Source: Nymphaea colorata (lineage: Eukaryota > Streptophyta > Magnoliopsida > Nymphaeales > Nymphaeaceae). Taken from it: 64,000 nt of DNA. The stretch lies in contig NC_045144.1 in the NCBI RefSeq assembly GCF_008831285.2, forward strand, positions 13,505,858 through 13,569,857, read 5' to 3'. How positions within the stretch are numbered: the stretch's first letter is position 1; every line of letters begins with the position of its first letter. The translations under genes and the position numbers were made by a program. Positions 52,001-64,000 of the stretch are shown here, one piece after another. The notes beneath the pieces are model-generated. The model did not search any database. It was not told where the DNA came from and worked only from the letters and a program-made list of their open reading frames with translations.

Positions 52001-55000
52001 ATCTCTAGGCCAGGGAAGTATTGCAGGTTGCAAGATTTTAATCTCAAAAAACTGGTCTAATCTTTCTTTAATTTTTTTGATGAACTGATCATCATTGCTT
52101 GTAATCACATTGTCATCAACTTACACTGCAACAACAGTGATTTCTTTTCTTTCATATGAACAAACAAAGAGTGATCTGGACTGTTTTTCTTAAAACCCAT
52201 TTGAATCAATGCTCCACTCAACTTTGCAAACCAGGCTCTAGGGGACAGTTTTAGTCCATACAACGACTTTTTCAGCTTGCAAACAACATTAGGAACACAT
52301 TGATTTGCAGCCCTGGAGGTATATCCATGTAGATTTCCTCTCTCAAGTCACCATGGAGAGACATGTTCTTATTATCAAGTTGATGCACCTTCCAATTTTT
52401 GGTAGCACGTATAGACAGGAAAATCCGAATCGTGTTCATCTTGGTCTCCGGGGCAAATATCTCCTAAAAATCAACTCCTTCGTTCTGGGTATACCCCAGC
52501 GCCACAAGTTGTGCCTTGTGACTTCCATCACTATTATACTTACTTTTGAATATCCACTGGCCTTCGACCATGCTTTCCATCTAGTAGATAGACAATGTTC
52601 CATGTTCCTTTTTTTTAATGTCTTTAGCTCATCATCTATTGTGTTTCTCCGTTCATGTTTGGAGACAACTTCAACAAAGTTTTGAGGATCTATTTGAGAA
52701 TAAATCTGGCAAGATATAAAACATAACTGGAAGATATACTTTGTTTTGTTTCATCAATCAAATGGACTGCATAGGCATAAAAATCATTGAGTCTTGCTGG
52801 TGGTCTTACGGTTTTGGATCTGAATATTGGTGGCTGTGGTATGCTTCTTTCTTCAGCAAGTTTAGGCTGCATCAGTTCAGTATTTTCAACTAGTTGATGA
52901 CAATGCTCAATGTGCTCTGGATGGCAGACAGGAGACTCATTGATACTCAACATTGGTAGTGGCATGCCTTCAAACTTCCCCTGCTTAGGATATTCTTGAA
53001 TCTAACAATCTACATCAAAATAAGGTTACATTCAATAAATTTTACATCTTGAGAGAAATAAAACTTCTTAGTGTCTGCACTGAAGCACTTGTATTCCTTC
53101 CTTTTTGAAGGATATCCCAAAAATGTGCATTAGACAACTCTCTTGCCTAGCTTATGGCATTTGTCTTCAAGTATATGAACGTAGCAGGTGCAGCCAAACA
53201 CTTGTAGGTGAATCAATGAGGGCTTCCTGTTATAGACTATTTCAAACAGAGCTCAGTTATTGAGTTTTTTTGTTCGGAGTTTGATTTACAAAATAGCAGG
53301 TGCTCGACACAACTTCCGGCCAGAATTCAAAGGGTACTTTCATGTGGAACATGAGAGATCTATCGTTATTTTTTTGCTCACATGACATTTGTTAGTGGCG
53401 TTGTTACACATGTAGTTTGATGCAATATTCCATGATTAGCTAGATATTCTTGGAGTTTTGAATCAAGATATTCTCCACCTTTGTTTGATCTTAGTATTTT
53501 TATAAGGAGATTGAACTAAGAGTAAGTTTATGGAATTGCTTGACGCAGCATGTAACTTCACTTTTCTTGGTAAGGAAGTATAACCATGACATTCTTGATT
53601 TGTCATCCATAAACAAAACAAAATATCTATAACAAGAGTGTGAAGTTTTGGGGGCTAGTCCCCATACATCTGAGTGTACCAGATCAAAGCAACATTTACT
53701 GCTTATTTTGGATTCTGTAAATGGTGATCATGCCATCTTAGAAAATTAGCATGGTTCACACACTATTGATTCTAATTGCAAGGCTGGAAACATGGCTTTA
53801 AGAGGTTGACTTAAGGGATGACCCATGCAGTAACGCTAGAGGAACGCCTCAACCTTATTTGCTGTTGCAGAGAATGCTTGCCATGGCCTTAGGTTAATGG
53901 TGTACACGCCACCATGCCATTCTCCTTCACCAAACTTCCTCTGTGTGTGGAGGTCCTATTCTTTTCCAAAAATAAGTTGTTGTAGTTTAATTCCTTGGTG
54001 AGCTTGTTCACTGAGAGCAGGTTAGCAGTAAGTTTTGGAACAAGTAAAAGCATTACTCATACAACCTTTATCTATTAAGCTAATCTGACCAACACCTGTT
54101 ACTAAGGTCTTGGAACCATCAGCCACCCGAACAAGTGGGGCAATACACGGTTGTAGTTCACTCAAAAGTTGACCATTACATGTCATGTGATGGGTAGCTC
54201 TACTATCAATACCCAACCGTTTGCAGGAAATGAGGTGGTCAGAGCAAGAGTCCACTTACTTGAATCTCCTTGCCATCAGCCTTAGATCCATCAGATAACA
54301 TTAAATTCGTCTACTGGGTCATTTGACAAAGAAGCTTAGAAAGTTCTGAAATATTGTTCTTTGCTTCTTTTAGTAGCTTGGTCAGATTTGGATTCCATTC
54401 TGGCTTGCCCTAGATATTCGAGCAGTTGTCTTTATTGTGTCCTAGCTTTTGCATTATGTGCATCTTGGACGACCACCAGATGTAGTAAAATTCTTTTCCA
54501 CATTTCTTGCCATGTTCTTATTCACACTTTTTGACAAATGATTGTGATAAGATGCAGAGATTTTAAGCACAACTTTATCTTGGTTGTTTTTTTTATTAAT
54601 GGACTGCTTAGATTTGTCAACCATGACGTTGTGTCAGGTCTCCTCCCTTTGAATCATGGCAGACACCATGCTAACAGATGGGAGAGGATAGATCATCAAA
54701 ACTTAGCTTCGCAGGGTATCAAACTGACTGAGCCCTGCTAGGATCTTAATGACTTTGTCTTCTTTAGTCTCTGAAATAGAACATCAATATTTGCAATGGG
54801 AGGTCAATGTTTGGGCCAGTTCATCCCACCTCGACCAAGAGATGTAGTTCATGCCATTCAAGGGAGTTGTGGTAATCTTCAATGAAGGATTTGGCTCTTG
54901 AATGAACGTCTTTCTAGGAGTGCTGCTTGTTTGCTGGATGTAGTGTTGGTTCAACTGAGGCCGGTGACACCAGGATTCCCAACGAATCAGATGGGCTCTA

Positions 55001-58000
55001 ATACCACTGTTAGCATGCATAGAGGAAGAGAGAAACAATAGCAGAGGATATTCACTCTGTGCATTACTTCATTAATTGAAAATGATTGCCCCTCTTTTGA
55101 TACTAATGATTCCCTTATATAGATGGAGGAATCAGAATGGACCACTAAATGGTGTGAAGAACAGAAAAAGGGAATTCGGGTACAAATGATGGTGATAGCT
55201 AACTTGATTTTGTTTTGCTAGTGCATGACTTCTTTTTCAGAAACCTTCTCCAACAGTTTTCTCTTAAAATGTTGATGAAATTCTGGATGTTATGCCTAGC
55301 TTTTGAGAGGTTTATCGGGCAATAGTTTTGCACTATGGAAAGGACAAGCTGATGTGGGTAGGAAAATGTATTTCTGATCTCAGGAGGAGAGACATCTTTG
55401 AACATAGATAGATGGGATTGTTGAAGAAAGGAAATAGCTCTAGAGGAATGATGTCCTTCCTCGGGCCAAGGGTGCTCATATATGGCTCTGGAGAACAGGT
55501 TGACGATTATTGATTGAATGAAAAGTTTTGGGTTTTAGACTCCTAACAGATGCTACCTTATTTGTATGGCTATAGAGGAAAGTATAAGCCAAATAAGATG
55601 CAAGAAGCAACAAGTGATTGGAGGTTTATTGAACAAAAATTTGATCTGAAGTGCAAAATTTCTCCACCAAATTCTCTTTCCAATGCTATTACAGAATGGT
55701 GGTGAAGTAGATTCCAAATTAAGTGGATGTATCGTTGCCAAAGGGCATGTTTCCGTATGGTGGTCAAGAAATTATGGCAGTTCAGAAATGAAATCACCTT
55801 CAGGCTACCATTGATAATTTGAAATTTTGTCTTTCGAAAACCCTATATCATACATTCTTGACTGCTAAGCGGGATGAGAAGTGAAGAAATGATTAGATTG
55901 AAAAGGACCCTGCCCCAGTTCTTAGTCCAAATTCCAATGCTTTTCCCATCACCAAGTTCTCTTTGAATAAGGTGGCTTACTTCCTCCCACGCCCACACAA
56001 ACCCTTCCAAGCCCATGATGCCTGAGGTCTTTTAGTGATGGTCCATAAACTGCCATGATTCAGATATTTTCTAGTACAAGGAGGTCCCCAAGTATTATTG
56101 ACTGTCTAAGCTCAAAGAACAAGAAAAACAAGATAAGCTCCATTACACAAACTGATCAGGGGAGAGAATTGGTGGCCCTGTCTCAACCTATCCCCTTCAT
56201 GCCCATTCAACACTATAGCAACGGAGGAGGTAGAAAAACAAGACATTCTGTCAACACAAACCTTTTTAAAACCCAAAAAACACAAAAGTTTCTTCAGTGA
56301 AGGCCAAGTAACCCTATCAAAATCCTTCAAAATATCTATTTTTAAGAGAAACAACTAACCACTTTATATCTGCAAAACTGTTAATAATCTCATGAACTGG
56401 ACCTTGTTCTTTACCAAATGAACCACCTAAAATAGTTTTCATTCTTTCAGCCATAATTTTGTAGATACAGTTGCACAATGCTATAGGGCAAAAATCCCTA
56501 ATGTTCACAACACATCAACTTAGGCATGAGGAAAATATTCGCTTTATTAACATGACTGACGAGTTTTCCAGATCTGAAAAAATGTCGACTGCTGCAAACG
56601 CATCTTAATTAATGATATGCCAAATTTTTTTTGTAAAACTCTACCTCAATGCCATCAGGGCGTGGGGACTTTTCTTTCATAAACATAGTTTTCCTAACTT
56701 CTTCAGGATTGAGAGGCTTGCATAAAATCTCATTTTCAACATAAAAATAATCATCATCAAGGTTACCAAGAAAAGAGTCACTATGGTCATTGTAGCTGAA
56801 TAATTCCTCAAAAAACGGCTGACTGCCTAAGGTAATATCTCTCAAGGTTTCCATCTTCACCCCATTCACTTCAACTATTCCTTGAAGATCGATGCTGAAT
56901 GAAGAGGGGAATGATAGGTTTGTCGCTTGTTAGGCTTCAATAACCTTTCGATCACACCGATGGAGAGTCTAAACTTGAAGAATGTCAACAGTCTATATAA
57001 GAACTAGAAAAGAGGGTTTGCAAGTTCAAGTAACTAAACAGTTCAGGTAAATGAGGTAAATTGAGAGATATTATGCCTCAGGAAGCACCGGTGGAGGGTT
57101 CTTCTGGATGAGAACCGATAGTGGAGATTCCTCCAATGAGTAGCATTGGTGGAGGCTGCCGAGAAATAATGGTCTCTATTTCATGGATCGGAGGACGACC
57201 ATGCATGCATTCCTTCCTTGTGTCTAAGGAACTCATGGTGTGAGTCCTTCCTTCAATGCATTGGAAGAGTTGTAGCATTGGAGTTTTAGTAGTGAACACA
57301 TTACACAATGTAGTGCGTATGTTTTCAACAGTGAAAGCTTTTGTGCTTTCTCTCCCTTTTTGCAGGAGCAAAAAAAAAAAGGGATGCTGAGTAGGGAAAT
57401 AAAGTTTTATAAACAGGTCCAGCCAGAGGCAACCCATTCCTTGAAGATATAGCGACAATTTGGAAACTGTTGGTACTGCTATATTTTGTTGTAGTGATGC
57501 GCATAGATGACAAACCAGGGAATTAGACTCAGATCGTTAGATGACCGGGTCAATGGGTCAGTGAGTTGAGTGGGCAACTCGGCTGGGTCAGGTTGTAAAT
57601 TTTTTTAATACAATTTTACTGTGTTTTTATTGTGTAATCTACTACATTTTATAGCGTAATCCTATGTTCCCAGCTATCTTGGTTTTGGTTTGTCAGCGAT
57701 TCTAACAATGAAGGTCATGAATCTAAGAAATACTTGCTTAGTTTGTGTGTGTGTGTCAGCGTGTACATGTGTGTGTTTGTGTGTATATATATATATATGA
57801 AATTTGGTGAAAACCAGACTACTTGGGCAAGAGACGAAAACAGACCCAATGAAATTAATTATTAAAATATTTCCTTTGAAATCTAACCTTACATATGGTG
57901 ATTTTATGAGAAACATACATTAAGTTAGTTGTTTTCTTACTTAGATAATGTTTTTTTTTAATAGTAAAAAAATGAACGTTTCTCATAACATCAAAATTTT

Positions 58001-58176
58001 GGTTGTGTAAAGTTTACTTTTTTTACAAAAAAACTTGAACTAAAGCATGATTTATATTAAATTAGTGTTTATAAACACATAAGAATGTTTATATTTGTTC
58101 AAAACACCTTTTAACGTAAATTTAAGAAGTCTGGTTTTTATTACTTATCCAAGTAGTCTGTACCTAATATATAGTC

Positions 58177-58243
<67 letters not shown>

Positions 58244-61200
58244 ACGTGTTTCTCCATTTATAAATTAACAGTGAGAACATATTTGCAAATGGTTGGGTTA
58301 GTATTCCTTTGATGCCTTTGATAAAAGCTTTCATGAGCAAAAAAAAAAGGTTAAGAACTTAAGAATGAAGAGGAATTTTACATTTTAAAACTTTTGAAAC
58401 AAAACTAGGGTGATTTTGATCAGAGTCATCAATCCAGTGAGTTAGCCAATTCTTGGCCCAGTCGCTCAAGTTTTGGTGCAGACTCACTAGGCATTGACTC
58501 ATGGCCCAGTGAGAGGACGTTCCCGAGCTGACTAGAGTGATTCCTGAGTCAACTCGCCGAGTTGACCAGCAATGGTGGGGGGGACATTTTAATCTTATCT
58601 CAGCAATCTTTTTGTGTTGCTGACATTCATAAGAGACGATCCCGTCAGTCCATTCATGGTGAAGTAGACTGCCAAAAGGTCTTCTCCTGGCAGCCTATGG
58701 ACCTGTGGAATTGGCAAGAAGACCAGAATTTTGGGTGGAGTTCTCCAGCCTTCTCTATCTTTTGTTGTTAATGCCTCATCATGATTGAATGTGCAGTAAT
58801 ATGAGTTATAGCATAAGTCAGTGAGGAGATTATTCTTAACTTTTGGTGAATTAATTTAGTAGTTTATAAGAAAGCTATGAAATTATGAATATTTATTAGA
58901 ATAAGAAGTTTTTGTATTTAAATAAGCATAAATGAATTGTGTAACTCATAGGTAGAAGAAGACAAATATGCCGTGTCTTTGTCATACGAGTTGAGGAGAG
59001 AAATGAAAGTAGTAGCTTCTTACGTTTGAGTTCATATGTTTTTAGCATTGTATAGCTAGTCCTTTCATTCTTTTGGGATTCATTTCAACTCAGCATATCA
59101 AAAAAGTGTTATTAGAGATAGGTTTAAGGTGTGGCTTGGAATTGCGGATATTATTGCTAAAGCAGAAGTATTGGAAGATGAAGGCTGAGTTGAGCACATG
59201 AAGAAATATTGGTAAACCATGAACATGCCATTTGCTATGACTTCTCTAAACTTGTCATAGAAGTCACCTGACAAATCAGGTGACAAATTAAAAATTTGAT
59301 AAAAGGGTGAAAATGCATTATTCCTTTGCAAAAAAAGTAGTGACAAAACATTTTTCCAAGAATGGCAAATGCAATCACATAAAATCAAGTGTGGAATATT
59401 TTAAAACGAGATTGTCATAGGGAAAAGAGGTAACCATCGTTAAGTTACAAATCGTGCATTGAGATTTTGAAATATTTTCATGAAAAATAGTGAATTTGTG
59501 CAAGGCTTCTTTTCAAAGCTTATGGTTATTATAAACTAAATGATGTCATTTGGGGAAATTATATATGACTAAAACATTATGAAAAATTGGAGTATGTTGT
59601 AACTGCAGTTAATGAATCTATGAATTCGTGAGTATAGTGTAACTACAATTGATGGACCTAAGAATTCGTGAAGGCATCAATTGAGAAGGATTTATTGGAG
59701 CACATACATGATGCCATGACTCATAAAGAAGTGTGGGATTTTTTTGCCATGCTGCTTTCTCAAGTTAATGATGTCTACCTACAACTGTTTGAAAATGAAT
59801 TAAACATGTTAACTCATGAAAGTATGTTAATTGTAGACTATTCTATAAAATTTAAGAATATTTGTAGTGAGAACTTCATCTGGAATTTACTAGCTTTACA
59901 ATGGCTTTTCAAGAGTGGCCAGTTCAAACAACTCTGTTGGAGGTAGACAATCTTTTGGTTAATCAAGAAACATTAGCAAAACAAATGGCTAGGCTTTCAC
60001 TTAAAGAAAATCATAAATATGCATTGTTTATCAAGGATTAAAGATTGCGAAGGCCAGCCAAACCAATCATTAAGTCCTAAGGTAAGGGCATTAAAGAAAA
60101 GAAAGGGCAAAAAAGGAAAGCACACAACTGTGGAGACCAAAGAGGGAATGTTTTAAGTGTGAAAAATTGGGTCACTTTGCTCGTGACTGCAGAGTAAGGA
60201 TAGATGAAGAAAATGTTGTCGTAACAAGTAAATATCATAGGGGGAGCTGATGAGATTGCACAAAATAGTTCATTTCTATACTCGATAGATGTAAAAGAGC
60301 TGACTAAGCAAGAAATATGTAACTTTGTTCATATAAAACTGATAAAGGAGGAAGAAAAGAGATTAGTTATCAAACTGATTTGATCATTGTTTTTGAATGC
60401 TCGAATCATATGACTAGTGATGAGATCAAGTTTACAAATATAAAAGAGTATGAAAAAAATTGACTTGTTGTTACTGTTAATGATACAATGCCCCTATTGA
60501 CACATATTAGAGAAGTAGAGGTTGTAGTTAATTTTTTACAAAGATTGAATTTTGTAGGACATTTATCATGTCCCAAGAATGATTAAGCACTTGTTGTCTA
60601 TGCCACAAATTACAACTTCAGGTCACTATGGGCTATTTGCCCCAAAAAACATGAAAGCTTATTGAGATGTAGATGTTAAAAGCAGTTCCATATTTGAAGG
60701 TAGGAAAGTTCAATCGGTCTATGTTTTGTTCGCAGAGACAACATATATTGATAAAGAAATGAAGTACAACATGACAAATACTTAGCATTAGAGTCAAGAA
60801 ATGTCTAATAAAGGGTAGTTGATTGGCTTCCAAAGCTCAAGGTGCAGACAAATAAAGTGTGCCTAAGATGTCAATATGGAAAGACACAAATGAGAACATG
60901 TAAGAAGTTGAAGTATAGAGCAAAAGCATCATTTGAGCTTGTGCATTCACATGTTTTTGGAAAAGTACTAGACCCAGCAATTGGAGGTATGTGATATTTT
61001 ATTACATTTATTTATGATTTTTTTATGATAAACTTGGGTCTATTTCATGAAGGATAAAATAATTGATCAATTTAAGGAGTTCCATCAAACGATGAAGAAT
61101 GAATTTGGTTATAAAATTCAGCATCTACAAACCAGTGATAATGGTGGATATACATTGACATGTTTATGGCATATATGAGACAGTATGAGTAAGACAATTT

Positions 61201-64000
61201 AGATGAGATTATACATCTCAGTAAAATGAAATAGCAAAATGAAAAAAACACCATATAGCATAAGCATGCCAAAGAATGACGCATGCAAAAAACATGCCAC
61301 TGCGTTTTGGGGCCGAGTGTGTCACCACTACTATATTCATAATTAATTAACTATCCATATGAGATACTCTATAAAGGAAGTCATCAATGAATTACTTTAG
61401 AGCATTTGGTTGCTTGTGCTATTTGTTGTCGATGTATGATCTACATCTTATGATCTACATCTTGACACACACCTCATAGGTGGGTCTATTGAGTATGAGA
61501 AATCACACTCATGTTGTGAAATTTTTACTATTTTTCATGTGATTTTGATGTGCCACAATAGTGAGTAAAGGAGATCTTGGTAGATCTGATAGTTATGGCT
61601 TACAAACATTTATACGACCATTATTTTGACTTTTGTATGTATTTGTATGGGTACCGTTATTTTGACTTTTGTATATATTTGTGTGGGTTGCAGCTCTATA
61701 ACTATCTCAAAATGGTTGGTGGAACCTTCATTATGCTATAAAATTGGTCTACATTGACACAGATTTCATGTATTTGATTGTTAACCACACTATCAATAAA
61801 TTTGAACCTGGTCCTTAGGCTCATTGGAATGATTAGCTGCTTGGAATAGCTCATGCCATGCGCTAACATGCAGACAACTTATATGTGCACGCTTTATGAC
61901 AGATCTGACCTACACCAACTACGTAGGTTATGTGATTGTGCATGTTGCACTGTGAAAAAAAAAGGGGTACTTTTGAGATGTTACACAAATCCAATCTGAT
62001 TTCTTAATTGGACATTAAATTTTTTCTCATATCTAATTTTTTCAAAACAATTTGATTGAATATCCTATCCAAATCATATATATTGATATCATTAGATTTA
62101 GGTGGTTCCACCAAGTTTCCTCTTTCATTCAACCTTCTTTTGATTGCAACAAGAAGTGTTACCGATCAGAAAAAAAAATCACTTCAACATATTTATTTAG
62201 TTCTAGCTCACTTCTAGTAAAAAAAATCCACATTCTTGCCTTTTGTTGAAGTGTTTAGGATTTGTTGCTCCCAACATTGATGGTTTAAATGCTTAAGAAA
62301 TTTGATGATATAGTAAATATGTGGTCAAGAGAAAATAGTTTTAGTTGGAAAAGTATGTCTTTTAAGTTGCGTTTGATAGTCTCTAGTTTGATCTTACATT
62401 CGAGGTTGCATAAAAAGGTGTGTTTTATAGCATACATGTTAAACATAGATTTAATGTTGGATGGCAAATGGGGTATGACCTTAAATCTATGGAGGATCTT
62501 AGATCACCTCAGATCAGCCTTGAAACAAATTCCCCCTAGGCCTTAGATCCAAGGAAATCTCATCCATGATAGTTGAAATCCACAAGTTGTATGGGTTTTG
62601 CATATACTTTCAACATGGATTTTATTTATTTATTTTTTTTTTGGGAGGTTGGGGGGTTCCAATTTGAAAAACATCCCCTATGATCAAACACAACATTAAT
62701 GATCGATATGAAACATTTAAGAATCGATTTAAATTTAAATTCTTAAATTATTTAACATGAGTTTTAAATTTTAAAACCCAACATTGAATGAACCGTATAA
62801 TCGAATGTATTACTTAGTCATGCGGGCACTACGGAGCTTCTTGTTTGATCGGTCCACTCATCAGGATAAGTTTAAAAAGATAAAAAATCATGATTGTATC
62901 ACAAAGAACTGTGAGAAATGCTCAAGAAGTTCTCTGTACTTGAGAAAGTGTAGAAATTAGCGAGAGACGGCCAGCAGAGCTGATCGGAAGCTTTTCAGAT
63001 GTTACAGAGGAAGGAAAGAAGAGAACTTTAATGGAACTTGCAGAGAGGTTTCCTTCTCTATAAAAGGGATTAATCAATCGACCGCAATCCAGGGCAAGGA
63101 ACAAAGATAATGACTCTGGTTGGGCCCATTTTTCGGTTCTGGCAACGTAGAAGAGCTTCATGACACCTTCTGGTTTGTCTCCCTTTCTCTCTCTCGCTCT
63201 CTCCTTTTCATGATTTCTGCATTCAGACATTTCGAGTGTTTTTGTCCTCTTGTTTGTGGTCCTGTTCTACCGTATGCTCGTTTCAAGCAAGCCCAGATTT
63301 TTGGAAACGCTTCTTCTTGGTCCATTAAGTGATTCGTGATCTTCGAACATGTCTATACATATCTTCCTTCTCGTTCCTAGATAGCTCGGGCTGTTCTCAT
63401 TTTCTGGTGATCCATTCCTCTAAATATTTTGCACAGATCTGCTTTTCCATCTTGCTTACTCAGTTAACTTTACTGCCAAAAAAAGAAAAGAAAAGGCCAA
63501 AAAAAAAGGCTATTCTCTGATGAGTTTTTATTGCTTCAAGACTGCCTAGTTTTTATCCGATTGGAGATTTCTTGATGATGTGCCGTGTGCGCATTTTGGA
63601 TTCAGGAAAAAATTCCTTTGCGGTTTAGCTTTCATTTTCTTGATTGGTTTGTTCTGATTATTAGCAGCAATATTCGAAAAGAAAAAGAAAAGGAATCTGA
63701 GACCCCTTTCTATTACAGTAAGAACTTTTGATCATGCTTGTGATTGGAATGATATTCCTTGTTATTCTGGCCCCCCATTTTGAGTTCTATCTCGTGTGAC
63801 ATATAATCTACAGGGCATAGTTTGGGCATTTTGTACGTGTGGCACAAGTATTTAAGGTGGCATATCACATACATGATGCAGGTCATTCGTTCTAATAAGA
63901 GGGAAATTAGAAGTGTGAGAATGATACGAGTATTTGAGAAAGAAAGAGGATGAGAAAGAAAATTTAACGTGGTTCAGAAAAAGTTCTACTCCATGATCTC

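Overview
This window is repeat-dominated nuclear DNA from a flowering plant. The evidence is Ty1/copia elements of several lineages, plant-type L1 LINEs, a Ty3/gypsy-like LTR family and the remains of a TIR-NBS-LRR (TNL) immune receptor. TNLs are absent from grasses, so a non-grass angiosperm (eudicot, magnoliid or early-diverging lineage) is likely; I cannot name the species. The sequence is AT-rich with one 100-N scaffold gap (149-248). I see no rRNA, tRNA or CRISPR, and no clearly intact host gene.

Left part (1-22.2 kb). A copia relic on the minus strand (500-2215) is followed by a plus-strand L1 LINE (2815-6060). The LINE's 3' part and about 1.8 kb beyond it form a segment (3936-7902) repeated at 30561-34777. 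A gypsy-like LTR begins at 7962. It carries 33-bp and 70-bp tandem repeats, a TATA box, and six copies of a 98-bp module (8779-9922) that appears able to fold into a three-way junction. From 10 to 22 kb there is AT-rich sequence with degenerate short-period repeats and no recognisable gene.

Middle (22.2-37.2 kb). A 5.4-kb copia element with both LTRs (22215-27602, plus strand) is followed by the second copy of the duplicated LINE/LTR segment and an isolated LINE zinc-finger fragment.

37.2-50.4 kb is the most interesting locus. It is a minus-strand TNL with the order TIR, NB-ARC, LRR, post-LRR (C-JID-like) and a second truncated TIR. Its NB-ARC/LRR intron has grown to about 8.85 kb and contains a 5.87-kb copia element (40225-46093) in the same orientation. 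A 196-bp hAT-type MITE with a perfect 8-bp target duplication sits in the LRR/post-LRR part. A gypsy-like LTR abuts the 5' end. Frameshifts, stops and a missing start codon suggest a pseudogene, although some single-base losses could be assembly errors.

Right part (50.4-64 kb). A short-LTR copia element (50893-55255, minus strand), LINE fragments, a second decayed copy of the 22-kb copia family (59660-61435, plus strand), microsatellites, and at the very edge the start of an LTR resembling that of the intronic copia element.
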